Origin: Microbacterium sp. Marseille-Q6965
Lineage (GTDB): Bacteria; Actinomycetota; Actinomycetes; Actinomycetales; Microbacteriaceae
Assembly (NCBI RefSeq): GCF_946151065.1
Contig: NZ_CAMGZA010000001.1
Coordinates: 992,001-1,056,000 of the forward strand
DNA length: 64,000 nt
Reading direction: 5' to 3'
Below are positions 51,215 through 58,924 of the stretch, piece after piece. The notes under the pieces were generated by a model, which saw nothing but the letters and a program-made list of their open reading frames with translations, did not search any database and was not told the origin of the DNA. Numbering within the stretch: position 1 is the stretch's first letter; each line of letters starts with the position of its first letter. A program made the position numbers and the translations under genes.

Positions 51215-52102
51215 CTACAGCGTCGCCGCGAACTCCTTGATCCACGGACGAAGCTCGGGACCGAGGTCGTCGCGGTCAGCGGCGAGGCGCATGATCGCCT
51301 TGATGTAGTCGAGCTTATCGCCGGTGTCGTAGCGACGGCCGCGGAACACGACGCCGTACACGTCCACCTTCTCCGGGTCCGCCGCGACCTCCTTGAGCGC
51401 GTCGGTCAGCTGGATCTCCCCGCCCTTGCCCGGCTGGGTGTGCTCGAGCACCGGGAAGATGGCGGGCGTGAGCAGGTAGCGGCCGATGATCGCGAGGTTG
51501 GACGGGGCGTCCTCCTTCGCGGGCTTCTCGACCAGGTCGAGCACCTTCACCACGTCGGGATCGTCGGTGGCCTCGACGGAGGCGCAGCCGTACATGTGGA
51601 TGTGCTCGGGGTCGACCTCCATGAGGGCGACGACCATCGCCTGACGCTGCTCGTGCACCTCGATCATCTTGGGCAGCAGCGGGTCGCGCTCGTCGATGAG
51701 GTCGTCACCGAGCATCACGGCGAAGGCCGAGTCGCCCACGTGCGCCTGCGCGCGGTGAACGGCGTGGCCGAGGCCCTTGGGCTCGCCCTGGCGCAGCATG
51801 TGGACGTCGGCGAGGTCGCTCGAGGCGCGAACGCGGCCCAGCTTGGCCTCGTCGCCCTTCTCTTCGAGCTTCTCCTCGAGCTCCGGCACCGAGTCGAAGT
51901 GGTTGGCGATGGCGTTCTTGTTCCGCCCGATGATCATCAGGACGTCGCGGATGCCGGCGGCGACGGCCTCCTCGACGACGTACTGGATCGCGGGCTTGTC
52001 GACGACGGGCAGCATCTCCTTGGGCGTGGCCTTCGTCGCCGGGAGGAAGCGGGTGCCCAGTCCTGCGACAGGCATCACCGCCTTGATCTTCGCGGGTTCC
52101 AT
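51215..52102 (-). CDS. galU: UTP--glucose-1-phosphate uridylyltransferase
   Basis: 295-residue nucleotidyltransferase making UDP-glucose, precursor for cell-wall sugars. N-terminal Pro-Val-Ala-Gly-Leu-Gly-Thr-Arg-Phe-Leu-Pro-Ala-Thr-Lys (about 11-24) with Lys-Glu-Met-Leu-Pro is the signature; Leu-Val-Glu-Lys-Pro and Gly-Asp-Asp-Leu follow. Normal length. ATG is 6 bases after a TAGGGT -10 box (leaderless). Confidence 0.97.
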   Translation of the reverse strand: MEPAKIKAVMPVAGLGTRFLPATKATPKEMLPVVDKPAIQYVVEEAVAAGIRDVLMIIGRNKNAIANHFDSVPELEEKLEEKGDEAKLGRVRASSDLADVHMLRQGEPKGLGHAVHRAQAHVGDSAFAVMLGDDLIDERDPLLPKMIEVHEQRQAMVVALMEVDPEHIHMYGCASVEATDDPDVVKVLDLVEKPAKEDAPSNLAIIGRYLLTPAIFPVLEHTQPGKGGEIQLTDALKEVAADPEKVDVYGVVFRGRRYDTGDKLDYIKAIMRLAADRDDLGPELRPWIKEFAATL

Positions 52103-52203
52103 GCCATAACCCTAGGGGATCGTCCCCGAGAGAAGAGGGCGGGCTCACCGGCTCGGCGGCATGCCGGGGAATCGCGGCCGACGCCGCGTCGTAGACTCGC
52201 GGC

Positions 52204-52799
52204 ATGACGGACCCCGTCGAGCACGAGAAGCGCGCGCTACGCGCCGAGTTCCGCGAGCGGCGGCAGCTGCTGTCCGAGGCGCAGCGCGATGCGGCGGCGG
52301 CCGGGATCGCGCAGCAGCTGGACGCGCTCGTCGCCGAGCAGGGCGCCACGTCGATCGCGTGCTACCTCTCCTCCCCCACCGAGCCCGGCACGCGAGGCTT
52401 CCTCGCCGCCGCGCTTGAGCACGGACTGAGGGTGCTCCTTCCCGTCACACGCGAGGACGGCCTGCTGGACTGGGCCGTCGCCTCGCCGGACGGCGGCGAG
52501 GTGGTGGGCGCCCTCGGCGTGCCCGAACCCGTCGGCGAGGTGCTGGGGTCCATCGCCGTGAACGACGTCGACCTGATGATCATCCCCGCCGCCGCGATCG
52601 ACGTGGGCGGTGGCGCCTGGGGTGGGGGCGCGGCTACTACGACAAGACGCTCGGCTCGATGGAGAACCGGCCGCCCGTCTACGCGGTGATCTATGATTCT
52701 GAGTTGGTGGAGCGGGTCCCCCGCGAAGTGCACGACCAGCCGGTCTCCGGCGTCGTGACCCCCACCCGGACGCTCGCATTCCCGCGCGAGCGTCGCTGA
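52204..52799 (+). pseudogene. fthC: 5-formyltetrahydrofolate cyclo-ligase with a one-base frameshift
   Basis: The reading frame from the ATG at 52204 matches a 5-formyl-THF cyclo-ligase for 136 residues, then breaks near 52612. Continuing in the frame that has CGC at 52614 restores the family end Arg-Leu-Gly-Trp-Gly-Arg-Gly-Tyr-Tyr-Asp-Lys and runs to the TGA at 52797-52799. The two halves join if one base is missing in the G-rich run at about 52606-52624. The unshifted frame ends as an unrelated Thr/Arg-rich tail at 52689. The enzyme recycles 5-formyl-THF to 5,10-methenyl-THF. A sequencing or assembly error is at least as likely as a true mutation. Confidence 0.8.
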
Positions 52800-52822
52800 T
52801 CCGGTCATCTCTGCGAGGACGC

Positions 52823-53074
52823 ATGCCCACGTACGCCTACGCCTGCAAGTCCTGCGGGCACGCCTTCGACGCCGTCCAGTCGTTCAGTGATCCTTCGCTG
52901 ACCGAGTGCCCCGAGTGCGGCGGTCCGCTGCGCAAGCAGTACGGATCGATCGGTGTCACGTTCAACGGATCCGGCTTCTACCGCACCGACTCGCGCGCGG
53001 CGTCTGGCGCGAGCGGCTCGTCCCCGGCATCATCGTCTTCCGGAGCGTCCGCTCCGGCGCCGGCAGCATCCTGA
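52823..53074 (+). CDS. FmdB-type zinc-ribbon protein
   Basis: 83-residue protein with the FmdB zinc ribbon: Cys-Lys-Ser-Cys-Gly-His-Ala-Phe and Cys-Pro-Glu-Cys-Gly-Gly at about residues 8-36, giving four Cys for one zinc. A Ser/Ala-rich tail follows. Family proteins are putative regulators; the role is unknown here. Starts 23 bases after the cyclo-ligase frame and is in the same direction as mscL. Confidence 0.88.
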   Translation: MPTYAYACKSCGHAFDAVQSFSDPSLTECPECGGPLRKQYGSIGVTFNGSGFYRTDSRAASGASGSSPASSSSGASAPAPAAS

Positions 53075-53121
53075 CCGGCGCTCACCGACCCGGACGAGAG
53101 CGCCGGGAGGGGAGGCAAGAC

Positions 53122-53523
53122 ATGCTGCAGGGGTTCAAGAACTTCATCATGCGCGGCAACGTGGTCGAGCTGGCGGTCGCCGTGGTGATCGGCGGCGCGT
53201 TCGGCGCCATCGTGACCGCGCTCGTCGATCACCTCATCAATCCGCTCATCGGCGCCTTCGTGCCGAGCGGCAACCTGGAGAGCTGGGTCATCACGTTCCC
53301 CGGGCTGTTCGACGAGGTGAACTTCGGCATCGGCGGCATCATCTCCGCCGTGATCAACTTCCTGGCGATCGCGCTCGTGGTGTACCTCGTGCTCGTCATG
53401 CCGATGAACAAGCTCGCCGAGCGTCGGGCCGCTCGCGCCGGCGTCGTGGAGGAGGCGCCCGCCCCCACGCAGGAGGAGCTGCTCATCCAGATCCGGGATC
53501 TGCTGGCGAAGCAGCAGGCCTGA
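53122..53523 (+). CDS. mscL: Large-conductance mechanosensitive channel
   Basis: 133-residue MscL with N-terminal helix Met-Leu-Gln-Gly-Phe-Lys-Asn-Phe-Ile-Met-Arg-Gly-Asn-Val-Val, first membrane helix (about 16-40, Val-Ala-Val-Val-Ile-Gly-Gly-Ala-Phe) and second (about 70-95), then a charged C-terminal helix. It opens on membrane stretch to release solutes. GGGAGGGGAGG precedes the ATG. The gene is 47 bases after the FmdB gene. Confidence 0.95.
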   Translation: MLQGFKNFIMRGNVVELAVAVVIGGAFGAIVTALVDHLINPLIGAFVPSGNLESWVITFPGLFDEVNFGIGGIISAVINFLAIALVVYLVLVMPMNKLAERRAARAGVVEEAPAPTQEELLIQIRDLLAKQQA

Positions 53524-53578
53524 GCGCGGGCCGGCAGGGCCGGGGCGGCGGCGCGACGGGACCCTCTCGCCCGGCGAC

Positions 53579-53785
53579 TCACCAGTGGGGCGGCCGGTCG
53601 CGGCGCAGGCGGTCGTCGTTCGGGCCGCGCTCCCCCGCCGACAGCGGGCCCTGCTCCCCACCGCGCAGCGTCGACTCGGCGTCGGAATCCGACAGGGTGC
53701 CCTCGACGCGGGTCAGCCGCGCACGCCGCGCGCCGCGCACGCGCTCCACGCGCTGCCGCCGATCGGCGGCGTCCGATCCGCTCAC
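53579..53785 (-). CDS. Small Arg-rich protein, 68 aa
   Basis: 68 residues, highly charged (many Arg and Asp), with a motif-like C-terminus Pro-Asn-Asp-Asp-Arg-Leu-Arg-Arg-Asp-Arg-Pro-Pro-His-Trp. A leaderless promoter supports it: TATCCT (53797-53792) is 6 bases before the GTG at 53785. That promoter lies inside the end of the helicase-like gene. The function is unknown; the Arg content suggests nucleic-acid or protein interaction. Confidence 0.55.
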   Translation of the reverse strand: MSGSDAADRRQRVERVRGARRARLTRVEGTLSDSDAESTLRGGEQGPLSAGERGPNDDRLRRDRPPHW

Positions 53786-53789
53786 CGGG

Positions 53790-56700
53790 TCAGGATAGGG
53801 TCAGCGGCTGGGTGTCGGCCTCGGCCCTCGGGGTGTCCTGCGACACCCCGAGCACGGTGGCAATACGCGCCGCGACGGCGGCCGGATCGCTGTAGAGGTC
53901 GAACGCGTGCACCCGCACGTAATGCCAACCGAGGCGCCGCAGCACGTGCGGTCGCAGGCGCAGGGACTCCCGCAGCGACTCGCCGCGCGACTCGGGATCG
54001 GACTCGACGACCACGGCCTTGCCGCCGTGCTGCGCGACGAGCGGCAGCAGCCCGCGGTAATCCACGTCGACCGCGACGCCGAGGCGGCGCAGCTCGCGCG
54101 CCAGCGCCAGGGTGAGCGGGTCGGCCAGGTCCTCGAGCCGCGCCTCGCGACCCCGCGTCGCGATCCCGCTCAGAATGCCCATGAAGGTCGCGGCGCCGTG
54201 CTGCAGTCGCCCGTCGTCGAACGACGAGGGCCGGATCGACGACACGATCACCATCGAGCGGCGGGCGCGCGTCATGCCGATCGTCAGCAGGCGCTCTCCG
54301 TCGGGCGTCGACAGGTCTCCGAAGTCGCTGAGCACGCGCCCGTGCTTGGTGAGGCCGTACCCGAGCGTGAGGATGACGCGGTCGCGGCTCTCGGCGGCGG
54401 CCTCCTCGAGCGTGAGCACGGCGAGCGGCTCCGCCGTGTCGCGCGAGACGAAGTCGGCCACGTCGCTGCGGCCCGCGAAGGCCTCGTTGATCGCCGCGCG
54501 CACACGGTCGGCGTGGCGGCGACTGACGCTCACCACCATGAGCGACTCGTTCGGGCGGTTCACGGCGTGCTCTACGACGAGCGAGACGACGCGGTTGACC
54601 TCGGGGTCGGGGCTCTCCACCGTGCCCGTGACGGGGTCGGGCGTGCCGTTGCCGCCCTCCACGTAGTCGACGGTCAGGCTGCCGCGGCCGAGGTAGGAGC
54701 CGGCCCACGGCAGCGAGACGATCTCGCCGCCGTAGAACGCGTCGTTCACCAGCGCCGCCAGGTCTTCGCCGCCCGCGCGGTAGCTGCGCGTCAGGGTCTC
54801 GAGGGGCACGATCTCGGCGAGGCTCTCGAAGAGGCTGGTGCCGTCGAACACCGAGCCGTCCTCCGGCTCGGCACCGGTCTGCACGACGAAGGGCGTCGGC
54901 CGCTGGGTCACCGGGTCGCCGAACGCCACCACCTGGCGTGCCCTGCGGATGGCGGGAGCGGCCTCCGTCACGCTGACGGCCGCGGCGTCGGCGACGATCA
55001 CGGCGTCGAAGGCCTCGGTGTCGGGGATGAGGGGCACCTCGTACGGCGAGGCGAGCCAGACGGGCGCCAGCACGCGCATGAGTGTCGGCGCCTGGCGCAG
55101 CACGCTCGGCGCGTCGACCTCGCCGCGCATCAGGGCGCGGCGCAGCGCTGCGGACTCCTCCGGCTCGTCGACGATCCCGATCCGCCACTGGGCGGCGAGC
55201 TGCCAGGCGAGCAGGGGTCCCGACGCCGCCGCGTGCGCCTCGTCCACGAGCCGGAAGTCGCGCTCCAGGCGGTCCACGACCGAGGTGTTCGCGCCGAGCA
55301 GGGCCCGATCACCCTGCAGCATGTGTTCGAGCGCGGACTGCCACCAGGCGAACTCGAGCTCCTCGCCCACGCGCGCCTCATCGACGTGCCGCACCGACAG
55401 CTCGGTCAGCAGGGGCTCCAGCCCCAGAGCCGCGAGCCGCGTGCGCAGTTCGGCGCGCTCCACGATGTTGTCGAACACCTGCGACTCCGCGGCGAGCCCA
55501 CCGAGGGTGCGCACGAGTCGCTGCACGGGCATCGCCGCGAGCCGCGTTCCCCGCCCGAGCGCGCGGTCGAGTTCCTCCAGATCCGCCACGACGCGCTTCC
55601 ACGCCTCGTGCACGTCGGAAAGGCCGATGGGGATCTCGGGCACGGTGCCCACGTCGACGAGGTGCTGCCACTGCGTGCGCTGGTGCTGGATGCGCACGAG
55701 CGCCGCGTGCATGTCGACCACGTGACCGCCCGGGCGCACGTACTCGCGCGCGAGCTTCTTGAGGCGACGGCGGGTGGCGGCGGCCATCGTCGCCGAGTCG
55801 CGCCGCGGCCCGTGCGCCTTGATGAGCTCGCCGAGCGGGCGCTCGAACACCGTGGGGCTGAACCGGTCGAGGGAGTCACGGATGCCGTGCAGCAGCCGCA
55901 GGTACTCCCCCAGCTCGTCGATCGTCGTGAACGGACGCATGCGCGTCTGCGAGATGAGCTCGTAGCCGCGCTCGAGCAGCTGCGGCACGTCGACGCTCTG
56001 CAGCCGTCCGGCGAGCGCGTGCGCGTCCTTCGCCTCCTGCGTCGAGGCGAACGTCACCCCGTACCACGGCGAGTCGTCGGGTCCGACGCGGAACTCGCCG
56101 AGTCGCGCGGCGAGCGCGAGGGTGCGCGCCGCGTCCGAGCGGTCGCCCGAGAGCCGCTCGAGGGCGCGCAGACCGAGGCGCGCGCTTGTCGAGGGCGGGT
56201 GCGGCAGCGACGCGAGCTTCGTCAGGGTGCGCGTGGCGTCGAGGGCCGACACGCCGAGCGTCGGGTGCGGCCGCACGAGGGCGCGCCGGTAGTCGCGCAG
56301 CACCGTGCGCAGGCGCACGAGCGCGTCGTCGATGTCGGCGACGGTGGGCTGTTCGGCCTTCTCGTTGCGGCCGATGGCGCGGATGAGGTCGCGCCGAAGC
56401 GATGACGGCGAGACCGCGAGCCCGTCGAGCCCCACCCCGGCCAGGCGGTGACGCACGCCGTCGAGCGTGGAGCGGCGCGGGCTCACGACGAGCACGCGCC
56501 GGCCGGCGCGGACGAGAGCGCCGACGGCGTTGATGACGGTCTGCGTGCCGCCGGTTCCCGGCAGCGTGTGGACGACGATCGACTGACCCGCCGCAATGCG
56601 CGCGAGCACGCGCTCCTGCTCGGCGTCGGCGTCCAGCAGGAGGGTGTCGGAGGCCGGGGCGCGCTCGTCCGGGTTCGGCACGTGCGGCACGTCGCGCTGT

Positions 56701-57485
56701 TCGCGGAACGCCGCGAGCGCGTCGGAATGGCCCGAGAGCGCGTCGAGCACGGGGTGCGCCAGTGTGGTGAGGTCGCGCGCCATCGCGCCGCCCACGTCGG
56801 CGAAGGTCGACACGACCAGACGCGGGCGCACCGTGAAGGTCTCGATGTGCGAGGTGGCCGACCGCAGCCGGTCGATCACCGGCTGCGGCTTGAACACGCC
56901 CTCGGAGTGCGCCAGCGCCGCGAGTGCGGCACCGTCCAGCTCGATGCCGAACTGCGAGCGCAGCGCGCGCACGAGCTCCGGGTTGACGGTGAACGAACCG
57001 TGCAGCTTCAGCTCGAAGTCCGCGTGGTGGCGGCGGATCGCCAGCGGGCGCAGCAGCACCGGCGCCGTGAACGTCTCGGCGCCCAAGCGCCACGACGCCA
57101 GCCCCACGGCCAGGCGCACCGCGTCGATGGCCCGCACGGTGCGCAGTTCGATGTTCTTCGCCGTGATGCGCTCGGCGGCGAGCCGTGCGGTGCGCAGCGC
57201 GACCTCGTCACGAAAGAGGTTCGACAGCAGCGTGGACTTGCCGGTGATGAACTGCGGCAGGCTGCCGGGGTGGGCCTTCGTGATGTCGATCCCCGAATCG
57301 GCGGCCTCGCGGTATCGCAGCAGCGGCGAGGGGCCGCCCAGGTCGGCGGCGGCCAGGCGCAGCCGCTCGCGCTCGGCGTCGGCCGCGTGCACGACCTGCA
57401 CCCCGGGCTCGGCGACGCCGAGATCCGCTGGGGTGACGTCCGCGGTGGCGCGGGTCGCCGCGGCGCTCGTTCTGGCTCGGAACAC
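53790..57485 (-). CDS. Very large helicase-like protein with degenerate ATPase motifs and a C-terminal nuclease-like domain
   Basis: 1231 residues. The N-terminal part resembles DUF4011-type helicases, with an SF1-like core (about 280-1100). The nucleotide loop reads Leu-Pro-Gly-Thr-Gly-Gly-Thr-Gln-Thr (about 308-316): Gly313 stands where the Walker A lysine belongs. The Walker B region reads Val-Ile-Val-Ala-Asp-Ala-Ala-Ala, without the usual Asp-Glu. The RecB/Vsr-like C-terminal part (about 1130-1210, Val-Val-Val-Glu-Ser-Asp and Arg-Arg-Leu-Gly-Trp) resembles the REase domain named from Microbacterium. So a helicase scaffold probably without ATPase activity, possibly a DNA-binding or defence-related protein. 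GTG at 57485, 6 bases after TAGCCT. Confidence 0.75.
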   Translation of the reverse strand: MFRARTSAAATRATADVTPADLGVAEPGVQVVHAADAERERLRLAAADLGGPSPLLRYREAADSGIDITKAHPGSLPQFITGKSTLLSNLFRDEVALRTARLAAERITAKNIELRTVRAIDAVRLAVGLASWRLGAETFTAPVLLRPLAIRRHHADFELKLHGSFTVNPELVRALRSQFGIELDGAALAALAHSEGVFKPQPVIDRLRSATSHIETFTVRPRLVVSTFADVGGAMARDLTTLAHPVLDALSGHSDALAAFREQRDVPHVPNPDERAPASDTLLLDADAEQERVLARIAAGQSIVVHTLPGTGGTQTVINAVGALVRAGRRVLVVSPRRSTLDGVRHRLAGVGLDGLAVSPSSLRRDLIRAIGRNEKAEQPTVADIDDALVRLRTVLRDYRRALVRPHPTLGVSALDATRTLTKLASLPHPPSTSARLGLRALERLSGDRSDAARTLALAARLGEFRVGPDDSPWYGVTFASTQEAKDAHALAGRLQSVDVPQLLERGYELISQTRMRPFTTIDELGEYLRLLHGIRDSLDRFSPTVFERPLGELIKAHGPRRDSATMAAATRRRLKKLAREYVRPGGHVVDMHAALVRIQHQRTQWQHLVDVGTVPEIPIGLSDVHEAWKRVVADLEELDRALGRGTRLAAMPVQRLVRTLGGLAAESQVFDNIVERAELRTRLAALGLEPLLTELSVRHVDEARVGEELEFAWWQSALEHMLQGDRALLGANTSVVDRLERDFRLVDEAHAAASGPLLAWQLAAQWRIGIVDEPEESAALRRALMRGEVDAPSVLRQAPTLMRVLAPVWLASPYEVPLIPDTEAFDAVIVADAAAVSVTEAAPAIRRARQVVAFGDPVTQRPTPFVVQTGAEPEDGSVFDGTSLFESLAEIVPLETLTRSYRAGGEDLAALVNDAFYGGEIVSLPWAGSYLGRGSLTVDYVEGGNGTPDPVTGTVESPDPEVNRVVSLVVEHAVNRPNESLMVVSVSRRHADRVRAAINEAFAGRSDVADFVSRDTAEPLAVLTLEEAAAESRDRVILTLGYGLTKHGRVLSDFGDLSTPDGERLLTIGMTRARRSMVIVSSIRPSSFDDGRLQHGAATFMGILSGIATRGREARLEDLADPLTLALARELRRLGVAVDVDYRGLLPLVAQHGGKAVVVESDPESRGESLRESLRLRPHVLRRLGWHYVRVHAFDLYSDPAAVAARIATVLGVSQDTPRAEADTQPLTLS

Positions 57486-57698
57486 GCAGTCAGGCTACGC
57501 ACCGGACACCGGATCGACGTTGCGATCCGCGGAGTTTCGCGGTATTGGCGCTCCACGCGTGTTCATGCGGCGTGCCGCGGCGCCCTGGTCGGCGGTCGCA
57601 CCGCCGCCGCACCCGCTCACAGGCCGGGCGCGCCGATTCCTCCTCCCCCTCCTCGCCCACGGCTGGGCGGTGTCGGCGGGGGCCGCCAGGATGGACGC

Positions 57699-58226
57699 AT
57701 GGAGTTCCGTTTCGGCACCGTCGACTGCCCGCTGGGCGTCGTTGTCGCGGTCGCGTCCGCCGAGGGTCTCATCGCGGTGCGTGTCGCCGACGACCCCGGG
57801 CACGCGTTGGGCGCGCTGGCGCACCAGCACCGCATCTCGCCCGAGCCGGATGAGGGTGTCGTCGCGGATCTGGCCCCGCAGCTGGCCGCATACTTCGACG
57901 GCCGGCTGCGCACGTTCGACGTGCCGCTGGATTGGCGGCTCGTGTCGGGTTTCGCGCGCGAAGCGCTGACGGCCGTGCGCGAGATCCCGTACGGCGAGAC
58001 CGCCTCGTACGGCGAGGTCGCGGCCATGGCGGGAAGGCCCCGGGCCCACCGCGCCGTCGGCACCGCGTGCCGCGACACGCCGTTCGCGCTCGTGGTGCCG
58101 GTGCACCGCGTCGTCCGGGCGGACGGCCGGCTCGGCGAGTACGGGGGCTTCCCCGAGCACAAGCGATTCCTTGTCGAGCTGGAGCGCGACGCCTCGCGGC
58201 GCGAAGCGGAGGGGGCACGACCGTGA
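57699..58226 (+). CDS. Methylguanine-DNA methyltransferase (Ogt/ATL-like) lacking the active-site cysteine
   Basis: 175-residue protein with the O6-alkylguanine-DNA alkyltransferase fold. An N-terminal domain of about 85 residues precedes Ile-Pro-Tyr-Gly-Glu-Thr-Ala-Ser-Tyr-Gly-Glu-Val (HTH helix) and Gly-Arg-Pro-Arg-Ala-His-Arg-Ala-Val. The usual Pro-Cys-His-Arg-Val reads Pro-Val-His-Arg-Val, with Val135 (codon 58101-58103, GTG) at the acceptor position. The protein cannot accept alkyl groups in the normal way and may be an ATL-like lesion binder or inactive. Four-base overlap with the tag gene. Confidence 0.85.
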   Translation: MEFRFGTVDCPLGVVVAVASAEGLIAVRVADDPGHALGALAHQHRISPEPDEGVVADLAPQLAAYFDGRLRTFDVPLDWRLVSGFAREALTAVREIPYGETASYGEVAAMAGRPRAHRAVGTACRDTPFALVVPVHRVVRADGRLGEYGGFPEHKRFLVELERDASRREAEGARP

Positions 58227-58810
58227 CGGATCTGGTGATCGGCGACGACGGGCTGGCTCGCCCCGTGTGGGCGTCTCGCGACCCGCTGCTGCGCGCCTAC
58301 TACGACACAGAGTGGGGCATGCCGGTGCGCGACGAACGCGGGCTGTTCGAGCGGCTCAGCCTCGAGGCGTTCCAGTCCGGCCTGTCGTGGGCGACCATCC
58401 TGCGCAAGCGCGAGGCCTTTCGCGAGGTGTTCCGACAGTTCGACCCCGACGCCGTGGCGGCGTTCGGGGAGGACGACGTGGAGCGGCTGCTGGCCGATGC
58501 CCGCATCATCCGCAATCGTGCGAAGATCCTCGCGACCGTCGGCAACGCGCGGGCCACGGTCGCGCTGCGGGACGACGGCGGGCTGGCCGAGCTGATCTGG
58601 AGCTACCGGCCGGCCGAGACGCCGGCGCCCGCCAGCTACGCCGACATCCCCTCGTCGTCGCCGGAGTCCGTGGCGCTCTCGCGCGAGCTGAAGCGCCGCG
58701 GATTCCGCTTCGTGGGCCCCACGACGATGTTCGCGCTGATGGAGGCGGTCGGGATCGTCGACACCCACCTGCTCGGCAGCCACCGACGCGGTACGAGCGG
58801 CGTGTGGTGA
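58223..58810 (+). CDS. DNA-3-methyladenine glycosylase I (Tag-like)
   Basis: 195-residue Tag-type glycosylase that would excise 3-methyladenine. The helix-hairpin part with catalytic Glu is clear in Leu-Glu-Ala-Phe-Gln-Ser-Gly-Leu-Ser-Trp (about 47-56). Val-Gly-Pro-Thr-Thr and Asp-Thr-His-Leu-Leu-Gly follow. The zinc ligands of E. coli Tag are mostly missing: the N-terminal Cys is Pro14, His is Tyr27 and the final Cys is Ser, though the C-terminal His remains. GTG at 58223 overlaps the Ogt-like stop (GTGA), so they are translated together. Confidence 0.9.
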   Translation: MTDLVIGDDGLARPVWASRDPLLRAYYDTEWGMPVRDERGLFERLSLEAFQSGLSWATILRKREAFREVFRQFDPDAVAAFGEDDVERLLADARIIRNRAKILATVGNARATVALRDDGGLAELIWSYRPAETPAPASYADIPSSSPESVALSRELKRRGFRFVGPTTMFALMEAVGIVDTHLLGSHRRGTSGVW

Positions 58811-58867
58811 CCGCGTCGCCGTGATGCCCCGGCTCCGGCCGCCCGTTCCACGCGCCCGCATACGAGC

Positions 58868-58900
58868 GGACCCCGCAGGCCGCCTCGGCCTGCGGGGTCC
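58868..58900. terminator. Strong bidirectional terminator
   Basis: Fourteen-base perfect stem GGACCCCGCAGGCC with GGCCTGCGGGGTCC (58868-58881 and 58887-58900), loop of 5. It stands between the tag gene (plus) and the symporter gene (minus), serving both. Confidence 0.8.
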
Positions 58901-58924
58901 CTCGTGGCGTCGGTCGGGCGCCGC

